This document shows positions 16,642 to 23,042 of a stretch of 64,000 bases of DNA, piece after piece. A program made the translations under genes and the position numbers. The notes below the pieces were generated by a model that saw only the letters and a program-made list of their open reading frames with translations, did not search any database and was not told where the DNA came from. Every line of letters starts with the position of its first letter. Within the stretch, counting starts at the first letter, position 1. The DNA is taken from NCBI RefSeq assembly GCF_014216315.1, contig NZ_CP045702.1, positions 2,852,001-2,916,000 of the forward strand. Direction: 5' to 3'. The DNA comes from Streptomyces finlayi. GTDB taxonomy: Bacteria > Actinomycetota > Actinomycetes > Streptomycetales > Streptomycetaceae.

Positions 16642-17079
16642 GTGAACTTCCTGCACCAGTACGCGGACGCCATAGAGGCGCGTAGGGCGAAGCTCCGTAA
16701 GCGCGGGTACGCCCTCGCTGCCGAGACGGCTCCCCCTGACGGTCAGGCGGCCCGCTGGTACGCCGAGGCGGCCCTATGGGTGCCGCGCAGTGGTCAGGCC
16801 GTAGCGAGGCAGCTAGCGCGCCTATGCGGCGACCAGGCCGAGGTGACCATCCCGTGGCGCTCGCTTGCCGATGCTGTCGGCGTACGCGACCGGGCGGGGA
16901 ATCTGCGCCGCTATACCGAGCGCGGCGTTATGGCCCTAACCGACGCCGGATGGCTGGAGGTTGTGACCGTGGGCAGTAAGCGCGGAGCAAGGACGACGTT
17001 CCGACTCCTGCCGGGCGTACGCCCGCCAGGGACGCCTAGGCGGTCCGACGATGGCGCCAGGCTGGCCGAGGCGGCCTGA
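16642..17079 (+). CDS. Putative winged-helix DNA-binding protein (145 aa)
   Basis: GTG at 16642 with GGAGGGGG upstream (spacing ~9-14). The N-terminus ('MNFLHQYADAIEARRAKLRK') is a basic helix. Residues ~70-130 ('WRSLADAVGVRDRAGNLRRY', 'TERGVMALTDAGWLEVV', 'SKRGARTTFRLLPGV') have the helix-helix-wing pattern of a winged helix. Not assigned to a named family. In the island it could be a directionality factor, copy/excision regulator or repressor; the palindrome at 16581-16611 is a candidate binding site. Role inferred only. Confidence 0.6.
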   Translation: MNFLHQYADAIEARRAKLRKRGYALAAETAPPDGQAARWYAEAALWVPRSGQAVARQLARLCGDQAEVTIPWRSLADAVGVRDRAGNLRRYTERGVMALTDAGWLEVVTVGSKRGARTTFRLLPGVRPPGTPRRSDDGARLAEAA

Positions 17080-17722
17080 ACGGGCCCTCGGCGACTTATG
17101 GCCTTAGTAAGGCCCCCTCAGGGGCCCCTAGCTGCTCCGCTCCGCTCCGCAGCCATGCCCTGGCCGATCGAGGCCAGGAGTAGTTACTCCCTTAAGCCGC
17201 AGCGCCCCATACGGGCGCTGCTCTGTCGAAGCTCACTTCCGTTCACTTCATGCCCTGGCCGAGTAACGGCGGCCAGGTAGCACAAGCAGCATTGCAACGC
17301 CCTGGCGGTCGAGCCAGGGCGGCTTAGCATCAGTAGTAGAACCTTGCTCGCTCCGGCTCTTACGGCCGGAGCCTTCTTAGTCAGCCGTGACCGAGGCCTA
17401 TAGAGCCGAGGGGCGACTGATTACATAGGAGGCCAGGCCGCTTTCTCGCGGCCTTCTCTCCACTCCCTGCTATTCGAGGCCGGCGGCAGCCACCCACGAA
17501 ATTTCAACCAACCTAGGCAGCAGAGCGGCCCACGAAGGCCACTGTCAGCCCGTTAGGCCCGCGAGGGGCCCTGCTCTTTCATTTCGGCGGCTACGGCGCC
17601 GCTCAGAGCCGTTCAACTGGCTAGAGAGGGGAGGTCCAAGCTTTACGGACGTCCTTTCCCCACATGCGGACCCATCCCGCAAGTGGGAGAATAGTGGCAG
17701 GTAAACGGTAAGGGGGTTCAAT
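17080..17722. other. Hairpin-rich non-coding stretch of the island
   Basis: No credible gene in 640 bp. Short strong hairpins recur: 17201-17219 (AGCGCCC arms), 17299-17320 (GCCCTGGC arms), 17350-17372 (GCTCCGGC arms), 17436-17453 (GGCCGC arms) and 17556-17570 (GGCCC arms). Four of the five are followed within a few bases by a pyrimidine-rich tail (e.g. CTTCTT, TTCTCTCC, CTGCTCTTTC). No tRNA T-loop signature was found. It could encode structured RNAs or a series of weak terminators. Confidence 0.55.
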
Positions 17723-17869
17723 ATGAATGACACCCCGGAAGAATACGAAGAAAACGCAGGCCACTTCGGCTCAGGTCGTAAAGGCCGCTGCCAGCTAGGT
17801 CGGCTGCGCTTATGCCCCCGCCCCCAAAAGGGGTGCGGGGGCCTTTTTGTGTCTCCGGAGGCAACATGA
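17723..17869 (+). CDS. 48-residue island peptide reading through a terminator hairpin
   Basis: ATG at 17723 with AAGGGGG eight bases upstream. Begins 'MNDTPEEYEENAGHFGSGRK', an acidic helix then a basic turn. The last third is encoded by the strong terminator at 17814-17848, giving 'RPQKGCGGLF'. The stop overlaps the next ATG (ATGA) at 17866. The good ribosome site suggests it is translated; the terminator inside the frame suggests a leader peptide or attenuator, or that only the N-terminal part matters. Confidence 0.45.
   Translation: MNDTPEEYEENAGHFGSGRKGRCQLGRLRLCPRPQKGCGGLFVSPEAT
17814..17848 (+). terminator. Intrinsic terminator inside a small reading frame
   Basis: GCCCCCGC-CCCC, AAAA loop, GGGG-T-GCGGGGGC, then CTTTTTGTG: a 12-bp GC stem with one bulge and a T-run, the clearest factor-independent terminator in the window. 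Confidence 0.9.
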
Positions 17870-18027
17870 AGAAGCCCGCCCCTTTGCCACAGGGGGAGCG
17901 ACAAGCGGACGGGCCTCGAAAGGGAAAGACGGCCTCGGCCGCGCCCTCGACATGTGCGTGTGCGACGCAAAAGAGCCGATCCTCGTCAAGGTCGGCCCCA
18001 CCTTTCGAGGGGCGATCATGCACTTAG
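17866..18027 (+). CDS. Possible 53-residue island protein
   Basis: ATG at 17866 with CCGGAGG five bases upstream, coupled to the preceding 48-codon frame. Reads 'MKKPAPLPQGERQADGPRKG' and ends Ser/Arg-rich. A second frame over the same bases, 'DMCVCDAKEPILVKVGPTF' then 'RGAIMHLDQEMHGQ', stopping at 18080, looks more protein-like from about 17950 on. A frameshifted gene is therefore possible. No family recognised. Confidence 0.3.
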   Translation: MKKPAPLPQGERQADGPRKGKTASAAPSTCACATQKSRSSSRSAPPFEGRSCT

Positions 18028-18076
18028 ATCAAGAGATGCACGGGCAGAAGATGGCTCGGAGGGTCTGTGGTGATTC

Positions 18077-18595
18077 TTAGAATCCGTCACACCCGAGGCT
18101 TGCATGCAAGGTCAGGATATAGGCGGCTAGGTCATACCTGTCAAGCGATGCGGCGGTAGCCGAAGCGACAATTAGGAGGTGGCACACATTTGATGGAGTG
18201 AGGTCACCCGGTTGCCAGTTGCCCCCTTGCAGGCTCTTGATCTTATCCGTCAAAACCTCAGCTTCCCGGTGACGGTCTTCAACGAGCGCCCCAACGGATG
18301 ACGGCAATTGTTCGATTGGATTCACTCGCTCCAGTGAGATACGGCTGATCGTTCGCAGGGCAACTTCTGTCCGAGTGGCGACAAAATCTTGAACGGGCTT
18401 CACTACTTCACCATCGGAGAGGTGGAGCCACGGGTCCAGGATCTCAGAGTTGGCGAACTGGGCAAGCTCCCCGATTTCTTCCCCGGTCAAGTCCTCACGA
18501 CTCAGCGAATCTGTCCAAAACTGATCCGCGTTGATCAGCCTTACCGTTCTGAGCGCGTAGTCCAGAGCGGACCACTTCTCAATAATTCCCGGCAT
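18077..18595 (-). CDS. Hypothetical island protein (172 aa)
   Basis: ATG at 18595 with GGAGG seven bases upstream. Mostly alpha-helical and acidic: 'EKWSALDYALRTVRLINADQ', 'LTGEEIGELAQFANSEILDP', 'TSNVCHLL'-like segments and 'AASLDRYDLAAYILTLHASL' at the end. No membrane segment or catalytic motif was recognised. It is not part of the regulatory operon, which stops ~140 bp upstream. Codon use is less GC-biased than the chromosome, as in the integrase. Confidence 0.65.
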   Translation of the reverse strand: MPGIIEKWSALDYALRTVRLINADQFWTDSLSREDLTGEEIGELAQFANSEILDPWLHLSDGEVVKPVQDFVATRTEVALRTISRISLERVNPIEQLPSSVGALVEDRHREAEVLTDKIKSLQGGNWQPGDLTPSNVCHLLIVASATAASLDRYDLAAYILTLHASLGCDGF

Positions 18596-18738
18596 TGCAT
18601 GTCCTCCGCCGTCGTTACATCCTGTCCGTGACAGTCAAGGCCCTCGCCCCGCCTTCCGCACGCGGAGTGCTTCCCTGGGGTGAAGATCAAGATGCAGCTC
18701 GCCGACCTGATCGGTCGGGAGCTCGATCGTTCCCGGCG

Positions 18739-18843
18739 TCAGCCGTCTGCGGCGTTCAAATACTCGATCGCGATGAGCCACCCGCAGAGGGGCCCCACGG
18801 CGTCCGTGCTCACTGTCCATCCGTTCCATAGCTTGCGGCTCAC
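18739..18843 (-). CDS. 34-residue peptide at the end of the island operon
   Basis: GTG at 18841-18843 overlaps the stop of the CxxC protein (GTGA), typical of translational coupling. Reads 'MSRKLWNGWTVSTDAVGPLC' then 'GWLIAIEYLNAADG'. No family recognised; support is the overlap and the sensible codon use. Confidence 0.4.
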   Translation of the reverse strand: MSRKLWNGWTVSTDAVGPLCGWLIAIEYLNAADG

Positions 18844-19112
18844 CACTCGAAGCCGTCGAGCTTTCCGGCCGCGCACTCGGGACACCGGACCTTCTTCCGG
18901 CCTTCGCACGTCGAGCAGCCCTTGAAGCCAGCACAATCGGGGCACCACACGGTGCGGTGGCCAAAGCACGCCCCACAGATGGTGGCGTTATCAATCAACC
19001 ACTCGACGATGGAGGGGAGTTGACCAGAGTCGCCATAGCCCGTACGGCCGCCCCTGCGGCCCTTCCTGCGCTCCTTGGCCGCTGTCTTGGGCCTCTCTGG
19101 GGCAGTAGTCAC
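18840..19112 (-). CDS. Small zinc-ribbon-like CxxC protein (90 aa)
   Basis: Four CxxC pairs in the last 50 residues: 'CGAC' in 'ATICGACFGH', 'CPDC' in 'TVWCPDCAG', 'CSTC' in 'GCSTCEGRK' and 'CPEC' in 'VRCPECAAG'. Spacing resembles the DnaJ-type zinc-binding domain (C-x2-C-x-G-x-G). Residues 1-30 are Lys/Arg-rich. GTG start at 19112 overlaps the upstream stop by GTGA. It probably binds two zincs and acts as an RNA/DNA- or protein-binding accessory; function unknown. Part of the XRE/DUF6879 operon on the reverse strand. Confidence 0.65.
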   Translation of the reverse strand: MTTAPERPKTAAKERRKGRRGGRTGYGDSGQLPSIVEWLIDNATICGACFGHRTVWCPDCAGFKGCSTCEGRKKVRCPECAAGKLDGFEW

Positions 19113-19311
19113 CCCTGGCCCTTGTGCGGGTGGTTCCGGACTTCACGGGCTGCCTCGAAGCGAGCGCGCGCGTCGCCAGCCTTCTTCGCCTTCTCGATCC
19201 ACCTGACCGCGTCAGCGCACTTCGCGCACCCCTTGACCGGATGGGCTTCATACAGCCAGTCATCGAGCGGCCCGAGGACGACCGGGGGTTCCCGGAAGAT
19301 TTCAAGTCCAG
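19109..19311 (-). pseudogene. Island operon gene, C-terminal part, split by IS3 element
   Basis: Reads 'AGLEIFREPPVVLGPLDDWL', 'YEAHPVKGCAKCADAVRWIE' and 'ARFEAAREVRNHPHKGQG', then stops overlapping the next GTG. It joins in frame to the 15 codons at 20795-20840 when the IS is removed, giving a protein of about 82 residues. The CxxC and the 'REVRNHPH' end match small proteins often found in Streptomyces beside XRE/DUF6879 genes. Function unknown. Confidence 0.7.
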
Positions 19312-19327
19312 TGAGACGGTCGTATCG

Positions 19328-20401
19328 CTATGGGGTTTGTGGTGCGGGTTCGCGGCGCTTGGCCGGGTCGTTGATCCAGGCCGTCTGGGGTATCTCGGGT
19401 GGTCGGGGGCGGCGGCCGAAGCGTTCGGGGTGGCGGGCGTATGCCTCGGCGAGGGTGACCGCGCGCTGGTCGCGGACTTCCTCGGCGGTCCCGAAGTGGA
19501 CGGAGGCGGGTGTGTGCCAGCCGATGCCGGAATGCCGGTGCTCGTGGTTGTAGTACGCGATGAAGGCGTCGAACCACTCGCGGGCGTGGGTCAGCGAGTC
19601 GAACCGTTCGGGATAGTCCGACATGTACTTCGTGGTCTTGAACTGGGCCTCGCTGTAGGGGTTGTCGTTGGAGACCTTCGGCCTCGAGTGCGACCGCGTC
19701 ACACCCAGGTCGATCAGCAGCTGGGAGACCTTCTTGCTCGTCATCGAGGTGCCGCGGTCCGCGTGCACCGTCTCGGGCACGATGCCGTTGCGGGTGATCG
19801 TCTCGCGGATCAGCTCCTCGGCACGCACCGCGGATTCGGCCCGCTCGACGGTGTGGCCGACGATGTACCGGCTGAAGATGTCGATGATCACGTACGCGTG
19901 ATACCAGACGCCCTTGAGCGGTCCGGCCGCCTTGGTGATGTCCCAGGTGAACACCTGCGACGGCGCGGTGGCGACCAGCTCGGGCACCGCCTTGGCGGGA
20001 TGGGTGGCCTGCCGCCGGCGCTCGCCGGACTGCCCCCGCTCGCGCAGGATCCGGTACATCGTCGAGACCGAGCAGTGATAGCGCCCCGCGTCCAGCTCAC
20101 GCGCCCAGATCTGCGCGGGCGCAAGCTCGGCGTACTCCTCGCTGTTCATCAACTCCACTACGGCCGCACGCTCTTCGGCTGTCAGGGCCGACGGCTGCAC
20201 CTGCGGGACACGTGCTCTGCGCGGTGGTACCGGCCGCAGCCGGCGGTAGTGGGTGGCCCGAGAGCGCCCGGTCAGCCGACAGGCCGCCGTGATGCCCAGC
20301 TGAGCCTCGACGCCGGTGAACGCCTCGTCCACGACAGGGCCGGCGGCAGGATTCAGTCCGCGCTCTCGGAGATCATTTCCAAGAGCGCGGAAGCTTTTCC
20401 C
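19328..20401 (-). CDS. IS3 orfB integrase domain, expressed by -1 frameshift
   Basis: The -1 frame entered at 20395-20401. An HTH_21-like region is followed by the rve integrase core. Acidic triad: D in 'QVFTWDITKAAG', D in 'ETVHADRGTSM', E in 'NDNPYSEAQFKT'. 'YVIIDIFSRYIVGHTV' and 'FIAYYNHEHRHSGIGWHTP' are classic IS3-group segments. The frame stays open upstream but lacks a good own start, so an OrfAB fusion is expected. Complete and probably active. Confidence 0.88.
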   Translation of the reverse strand, partial: GKSFRALGNDLRERGLNPAAGPVVDEAFTGVEAQLGITAACRLTGRSRATHYRRLRPVPPRRARVPQVQPSALTAEERAAVVELMNSEEYAELAPAQIWARELDAGRYHCSVSTMYRILRERGQSGERRRQATHPAKAVPELVATAPSQVFTWDITKAAGPLKGVWYHAYVIIDIFSRYIVGHTVERAESAVRAEELIRETITRNGIVPETVHADRGTSMTSKKVSQLLIDLGVTRSHSRPKVSNDNPYSEAQFKTTKYMSDYPERFDSLTHAREWFDAFIAYYNHEHRHSGIGWHTPASVHFGTAEEVRDQRAVTLAEAYARHPERFGRRPRPPEIPQTAWINDPAKRREPAPQTP

Positions 20402-20736
20402 ATCACCTCGAGTGCGGCCTTGTTCCGGGCCAGGTCCTTCTGCAGCCGCTCCACCTGCTGCCGCAGCTTCTCGTTCTCCACCTCCGTGGCGGACTTCTTC
20501 ACACGGGCCGGGCCGGTCCGGCGGTCGACCAGGTTTTCCAGGGCACCGGCATCCCGCGCGGCCCGCCATTCCTTGACGTGCGAGTGGTAGAGCCGTTCGC
20601 GGCGCAGGACCGCACCCTTCTCGTTCCTGGGCGCGCCGTCGTACTCGGCGACGATCCGCAGTTTGTACTCCGGACTGAACGAACGGCGCTTCGGCCTGGG
20701 AGCCGGGTCGGATCCGGCGGGCTTGGTGCTGGTCAT
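20353..20736 (-). CDS. IS3 orfA, HTH and coiled coil (127 aa)
   Basis: 'RRSFSPEYKLRIVAEYDGAP' begins the HTH_Tnp_1 domain (DNA recognition), followed by 'LYHSHVKEWRAARDAG'. A leucine-rich coiled coil at residues ~80-115 ('ENEKLRQQVERLQKDLARNK') mediates multimer formation. The last codons overlap orfB, and GGGAAAA at 20395-20401 (reverse strand) lies in the X-XXY-YYZ phase. Confidence 0.88.
   Translation of the reverse strand: MTSTKPAGSDPAPRPKRRSFSPEYKLRIVAEYDGAPRNEKGAVLRRERLYHSHVKEWRAARDAGALENLVDRRTGPARVKKSATEVENEKLRQQVERLQKDLARNKAALEVMGKASALLEMISESAD
20395..20401 (-). promoter_or_regulatory. Programmed -1 frameshift heptamer GGGAAAA
   Basis: Read as G-GGA-AAA in orfA and GGG-AAA-A in orfB, the canonical slippery pattern of IS3 elements. 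It lies about 50 bases before the orfA stop. Confidence 0.8.
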
Positions 20737-20794
20737 GAGGCGTGGTTCTCCTGTCGTGCCCTCTCAGGCTAACCCGCCGAAGCGGAACGTCTCA

Positions 20795-20840
20795 CCCAAG
20801 GCTGACAGAGAGGGTCCTGGTACGTGCGACGTTCGGTCAC
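20795..20840 (-). pseudogene. Island operon gene, N-terminal 15 codons
   Basis: GTG at 20838-20840, next to the stop of the upstream gene, opens 'MTERRTYQDPLCQPW' and is cut by the IS3 element at 20794. It continues in frame at 19311. Confidence 0.65.
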
Positions 20841-21079
20841 ACTGCCACCCCCCACACGGCCGTGGGCGGGAGTCTGCGGCCCTTTCCCACGAAGTAGTGG
20901 GGGTGATTGCTGATCTCCCGATTCACGCCCGCCTCAGCCTGAGCCACGCCCGCTTCCCGGGCCATCTCACGGGAAATAGCGAGCGCAGCACAGGTCATGC
21001 ATCCTTCGACGGGGTGAAGGTCGACAGGAGGCAGCGGCGGGGAATCAGTCGGTGACGTGGTTGCCTTTGCACCGATCAC
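20837..21079 (-). CDS. Small Cys/His island protein next to XRE regulator (80 aa)
   Basis: 'VEGCMTCAALAISREMAREA' and 'EAGVNREISNHPHYF' match a recurrent type of small Streptomyces protein (CxxC helix, Asn/Arg helix, 'HPH') encoded in XRE/DUF6879 clusters. GTG start at 21079; the first ~25 residues are low-complexity and a later start is possible. It follows the XRE gene by 66 bp, with a small GGCTTC/GAAGCC hairpin between, and is followed at once by the IS-split gene. Function unknown. Confidence 0.55.
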   Translation of the reverse strand: MIGAKATTSPTDSPPLPPVDLHPVEGCMTCAALAISREMAREAGVAQAEAGVNREISNHPHYFVGKGRRLPPTAVWGVAV

Positions 21080-21145
21080 TGTTAGGGCCTCCCCGGCTTG
21101 GCTTCCCGATGAGAAGCCATGGTCTACCGGGGATCGGGGCAGCCT

Positions 21146-21997
21146 CTAGTCAGTTTCCTGTTCGCGCAAAAGCTCGTCACGAATCCCTTCGACCAGCGAT
21201 CGCATGTGGTCTCCGGAAACGGCGATCTTGTTAAATCGTTCGAACTTGGATACGTACAGGGCAACGTCCCTGGGGTCGGTTACCACGGTTTCAGCATGGA
21301 TCATTTCGACCGTGACTGTCCGGTCATCCTTGATGGAGAACGAATGTCCTGGAAAATCGAGTTGTCGGGCCGACAGTGCAACGATTCGCACATCCACATT
21401 GGGTAGCCGAGAGACAGAAATCAACCGATCCAACTGTCCCACCATCACCAGGGGCGGAACAATGCGCCACCGGAGGACCGATTCCGTGATGATGAAGCGG
21501 AAGGACTTACCTTCCGAGTACAGGACACTTTGTCGCGCCAGCCTCGCACCGATGGTTCGCTCTAGCTGGTCCTCTGTCAGGTTCCTTCGGGCGAAAACTG
21601 CCCGCACGTATTCGGGGGTCTGGAGTAGGCCGGGAATGAGCGAGGGCTGGAACAGTCGCAGCAGTGTTGTTTGCGATTCGAGGGCCTGCACCTGCTGCTG
21701 TTTACGGCTGTAGCCCAGGCGGCGAATCAGCCGCCAAGCCGTGACTTCCGTGGCTGCTTCCCTGGCCGCCGCCATGTACTCAGCCTTGACCTCATCCGAA
21801 ACGCCTATGGCCGTGAGGATGCAGTCAACGTCTGTAACGCTCGGAGCTGTGTTCCCGTTCTCAATCTTGGAGAGCTTGGATCGAGACATAGCAGCGCCAC
21901 GGGCTACCGCTTTCGCTTCCAGTCCGGAAGTCTCTCGCAGCTCCCGCAGCGCTGACCCGAGGCTAGATCTGTTCACTCGCCGTACTTCGCCCACCAT
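21146..21997 (-). CDS. XRE-family regulator with DUF5753 domain (283 aa)
   Basis: Residues ~10-70 are a helix-turn-helix: 'LGSALRELRETSGLEAKAVA', 'GAAMSRSKLSKIENGNTAPS'. The remainder is the DUF5753 effector domain: 'LQTPEYVRAVF', 'LARQSVLYSEGKSFRFIITE', 'MVGQLDRLISVSRLPNVDVR' and 'FPGHSFSIKDDRTVTVEMIH'. Chromosomal relatives usually sit beside DUF397 proteins; here the partner is DUF6879, whose gene overlaps this start by 25 bp. It probably controls the operon or island genes. Lower GC than the chromosome; no damage seen. Confidence 0.88.
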   Translation of the reverse strand: MVGEVRRVNRSSLGSALRELRETSGLEAKAVARGAAMSRSKLSKIENGNTAPSVTDVDCILTAIGVSDEVKAEYMAAAREAATEVTAWRLIRRLGYSRKQQQVQALESQTTLLRLFQPSLIPGLLQTPEYVRAVFARRNLTEDQLERTIGARLARQSVLYSEGKSFRFIITESVLRWRIVPPLVMVGQLDRLISVSRLPNVDVRIVALSARQLDFPGHSFSIKDDRTVTVEMIHAETVVTDPRDVALYVSKFERFNKIAVSGDHMRSLVEGIRDELLREQETD

Positions 21998-22500
21998 TCA
22001 GTGAACGGCACAGCCTGAGCCATAGCCGTGTCCCTGTACGCCAGGAACGTTGACAGGTGGTCTTCTTCAAGGAAATCGACACCCAGATACTTGCCCTCGG
22101 AGTCGTAGTTCATGGCTCCGATGACCTTTTCCCCGAACAGCCAAAAATCCGGCGCGCCCGGGATCGGGTTTTCCTCGTTGGTCGTATCCAGGATGAAGAA
22201 CTCTTCCCCAGCCGCCATGTTGCGACGGTATCCCCAAGAGAGTTCGAACCTCAGGTAGTCGGTCAGCGGGCGGGCGAGGACGTGTACGCGATAGATCCGC
22301 TTTCCCGCCTGGACTGCGTTACCGACCGTCGTCACCCATCCAGCCATCTTGAATTCCTCCGACTGGGGTTCGCCGGCCAGGAATGCACGATAGGCGTCCA
22401 CGCCACCGGATTTGCTGTAATCGTCCAGCGTTTCCAATCGAAAGGCTTCCCGATCGAAGTCTTTGAACCAGTCCCCCAGTGTCTTAGATGAGGTTGTCAC
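21973..22500 (-). CDS. DUF6879-family protein (175 aa)
   Basis: 'LGDWFKDFDREAFRLETLDD' opens the domain, followed by 'AGKRIYRVHVLARPLTDYLR', 'FELSWGYRRNMAAGEEFFIL' and 'DFWLFGEKVIGAMNYD'. The C-terminal 'YRDTAMAQAVPFTEWWAKYG' is typical. DUF6879 proteins pair with XRE/DUF5753 regulators across Streptomyces; biochemical role unknown. The end overlaps the XRE start by 25 bp and the start overlaps the preceding small gene by 17 bp, so the three are coupled. Family number from memory. Confidence 0.82.
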   Translation of the reverse strand: MTTSSKTLGDWFKDFDREAFRLETLDDYSKSGGVDAYRAFLAGEPQSEEFKMAGWVTTVGNAVQAGKRIYRVHVLARPLTDYLRFELSWGYRRNMAAGEEFFILDTTNEENPIPGAPDFWLFGEKVIGAMNYDSEGKYLGVDFLEEDHLSTFLAYRDTAMAQAVPFTEWWAKYGE

Positions 22501-22675
22501 GAATGGCCTTTCGGATGAGCTCGATGGGGATTTCCACCATGGTTTCGTGAGCTGGAATCTGCTTCCCGTGGTCAGACACGCGGTCCCCCTGAACTACCAG
22601 CGTTCCCCGGTCAGTGGAAAACAAGGTTGGGCACTCCCCCTCATCACAAGTGCTCACCAGTCGTGTCAGCTTCAC
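22484..22675 (-). CDS. Small protein upstream of DUF6879 (63 aa)
   Basis: Start GTG at 22673-22675, with GAGGGGG seven bases upstream, is preferred over a longer frame whose N-terminus looks non-coding. 'CPTLFSTDRGTLVVQGDRV' and 'ETMVEIPIELIRKAIRDNL' match a recurrent family of small proteins found with DUF6879/XRE pairs in actinomycetes. Probably beta-rich, cytoplasmic; function unknown. It overlaps the DUF6879 start by 17 bases. Confidence 0.72.
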   Translation of the reverse strand: MKLTRLVSTCDEGECPTLFSTDRGTLVVQGDRVSDHGKQIPAHETMVEIPIELIRKAIRDNLI

Positions 22676-22802
22676 GGCCTGCCCCCTCGTCGTCGGGTGT
22701 TGGGCCCGATGCTTCCGGGCGCACTCCAGAGGGGCAAGGGGTTCGAGTTTCCGGAACTGGAAACCGGCCCGGAGGAGGCTGAGCCGGACCCGCTTCACTG
22801 CT

Positions 22803-23033
22803 TCAACGGGCCGCATCTGAAGGGCTCTCGGGGCTACTCACGGCCTTCACTGTGAGTGGCTGCCGCTTCCGCCTGCCCGGGGTGCTGGCAAGGGCAGAGA
22901 ACGGGGTGACCTTGGGGGGGTCCTGGGGCTCCTTCGGGAGCTTCTCGGGCAGGCCGAGGGCTCGTAGTGCCTCTTGCTGCTCCTGGAGGCTCATGCGGGC
23001 GAACAGGGCCGCAGTGTCGTCAAGGTGAGACAT
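22803..23033 (-). CDS. Small hypothetical protein at the island's right end (76 aa)
   Basis: 'MSHLDDTAALFARMSLQEQQ' then 'EALRALGLPEKLPKEPQ', a helical N-terminus followed by a basic, Ser/Pro-rich tail. It lies nine bases downstream of the exporter stop and ~130 bp ahead of the island operon, so it may be read from the exporter promoter. No family recognised. Confidence 0.5.
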   Translation of the reverse strand: MSHLDDTAALFARMSLQEQQEALRALGLPEKLPKEPQDPPKVTPFSALASTPGRRKRQPLTVKAVSSPESPSDAAR

Positions 23034-23042
23034 GCCAACCCC

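Larger units (their letters stand above)
19312..20794 (-). mobile_element. IS3-family insertion sequence, 1483 bp
   Basis: Ends share TGAGACG-N-TC in inverted orientation (TGAGACGGTC at 19312; TGAGACGTTC on the reverse strand from 20794). It contains orfA and orfB in IS3 order with a slippery heptamer between them. No target duplication is visible (flanks CCAG and CCCA), yet simple removal restores the host reading frame. It lies in a small gene of the island operon. Confidence 0.82.

Noticed and set aside
17080..17722. tRNA cluster in the island, suggested by the spaced hairpins
   Set aside because: No T-loop (GTTCGA-type) sequence, no matching acceptor stems and no cloverleaf could be built.
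16347..18600. Phage structural or lysis genes in the island
   Set aside because: Frames there are short and show no capsid, portal, tail or endolysin motifs.
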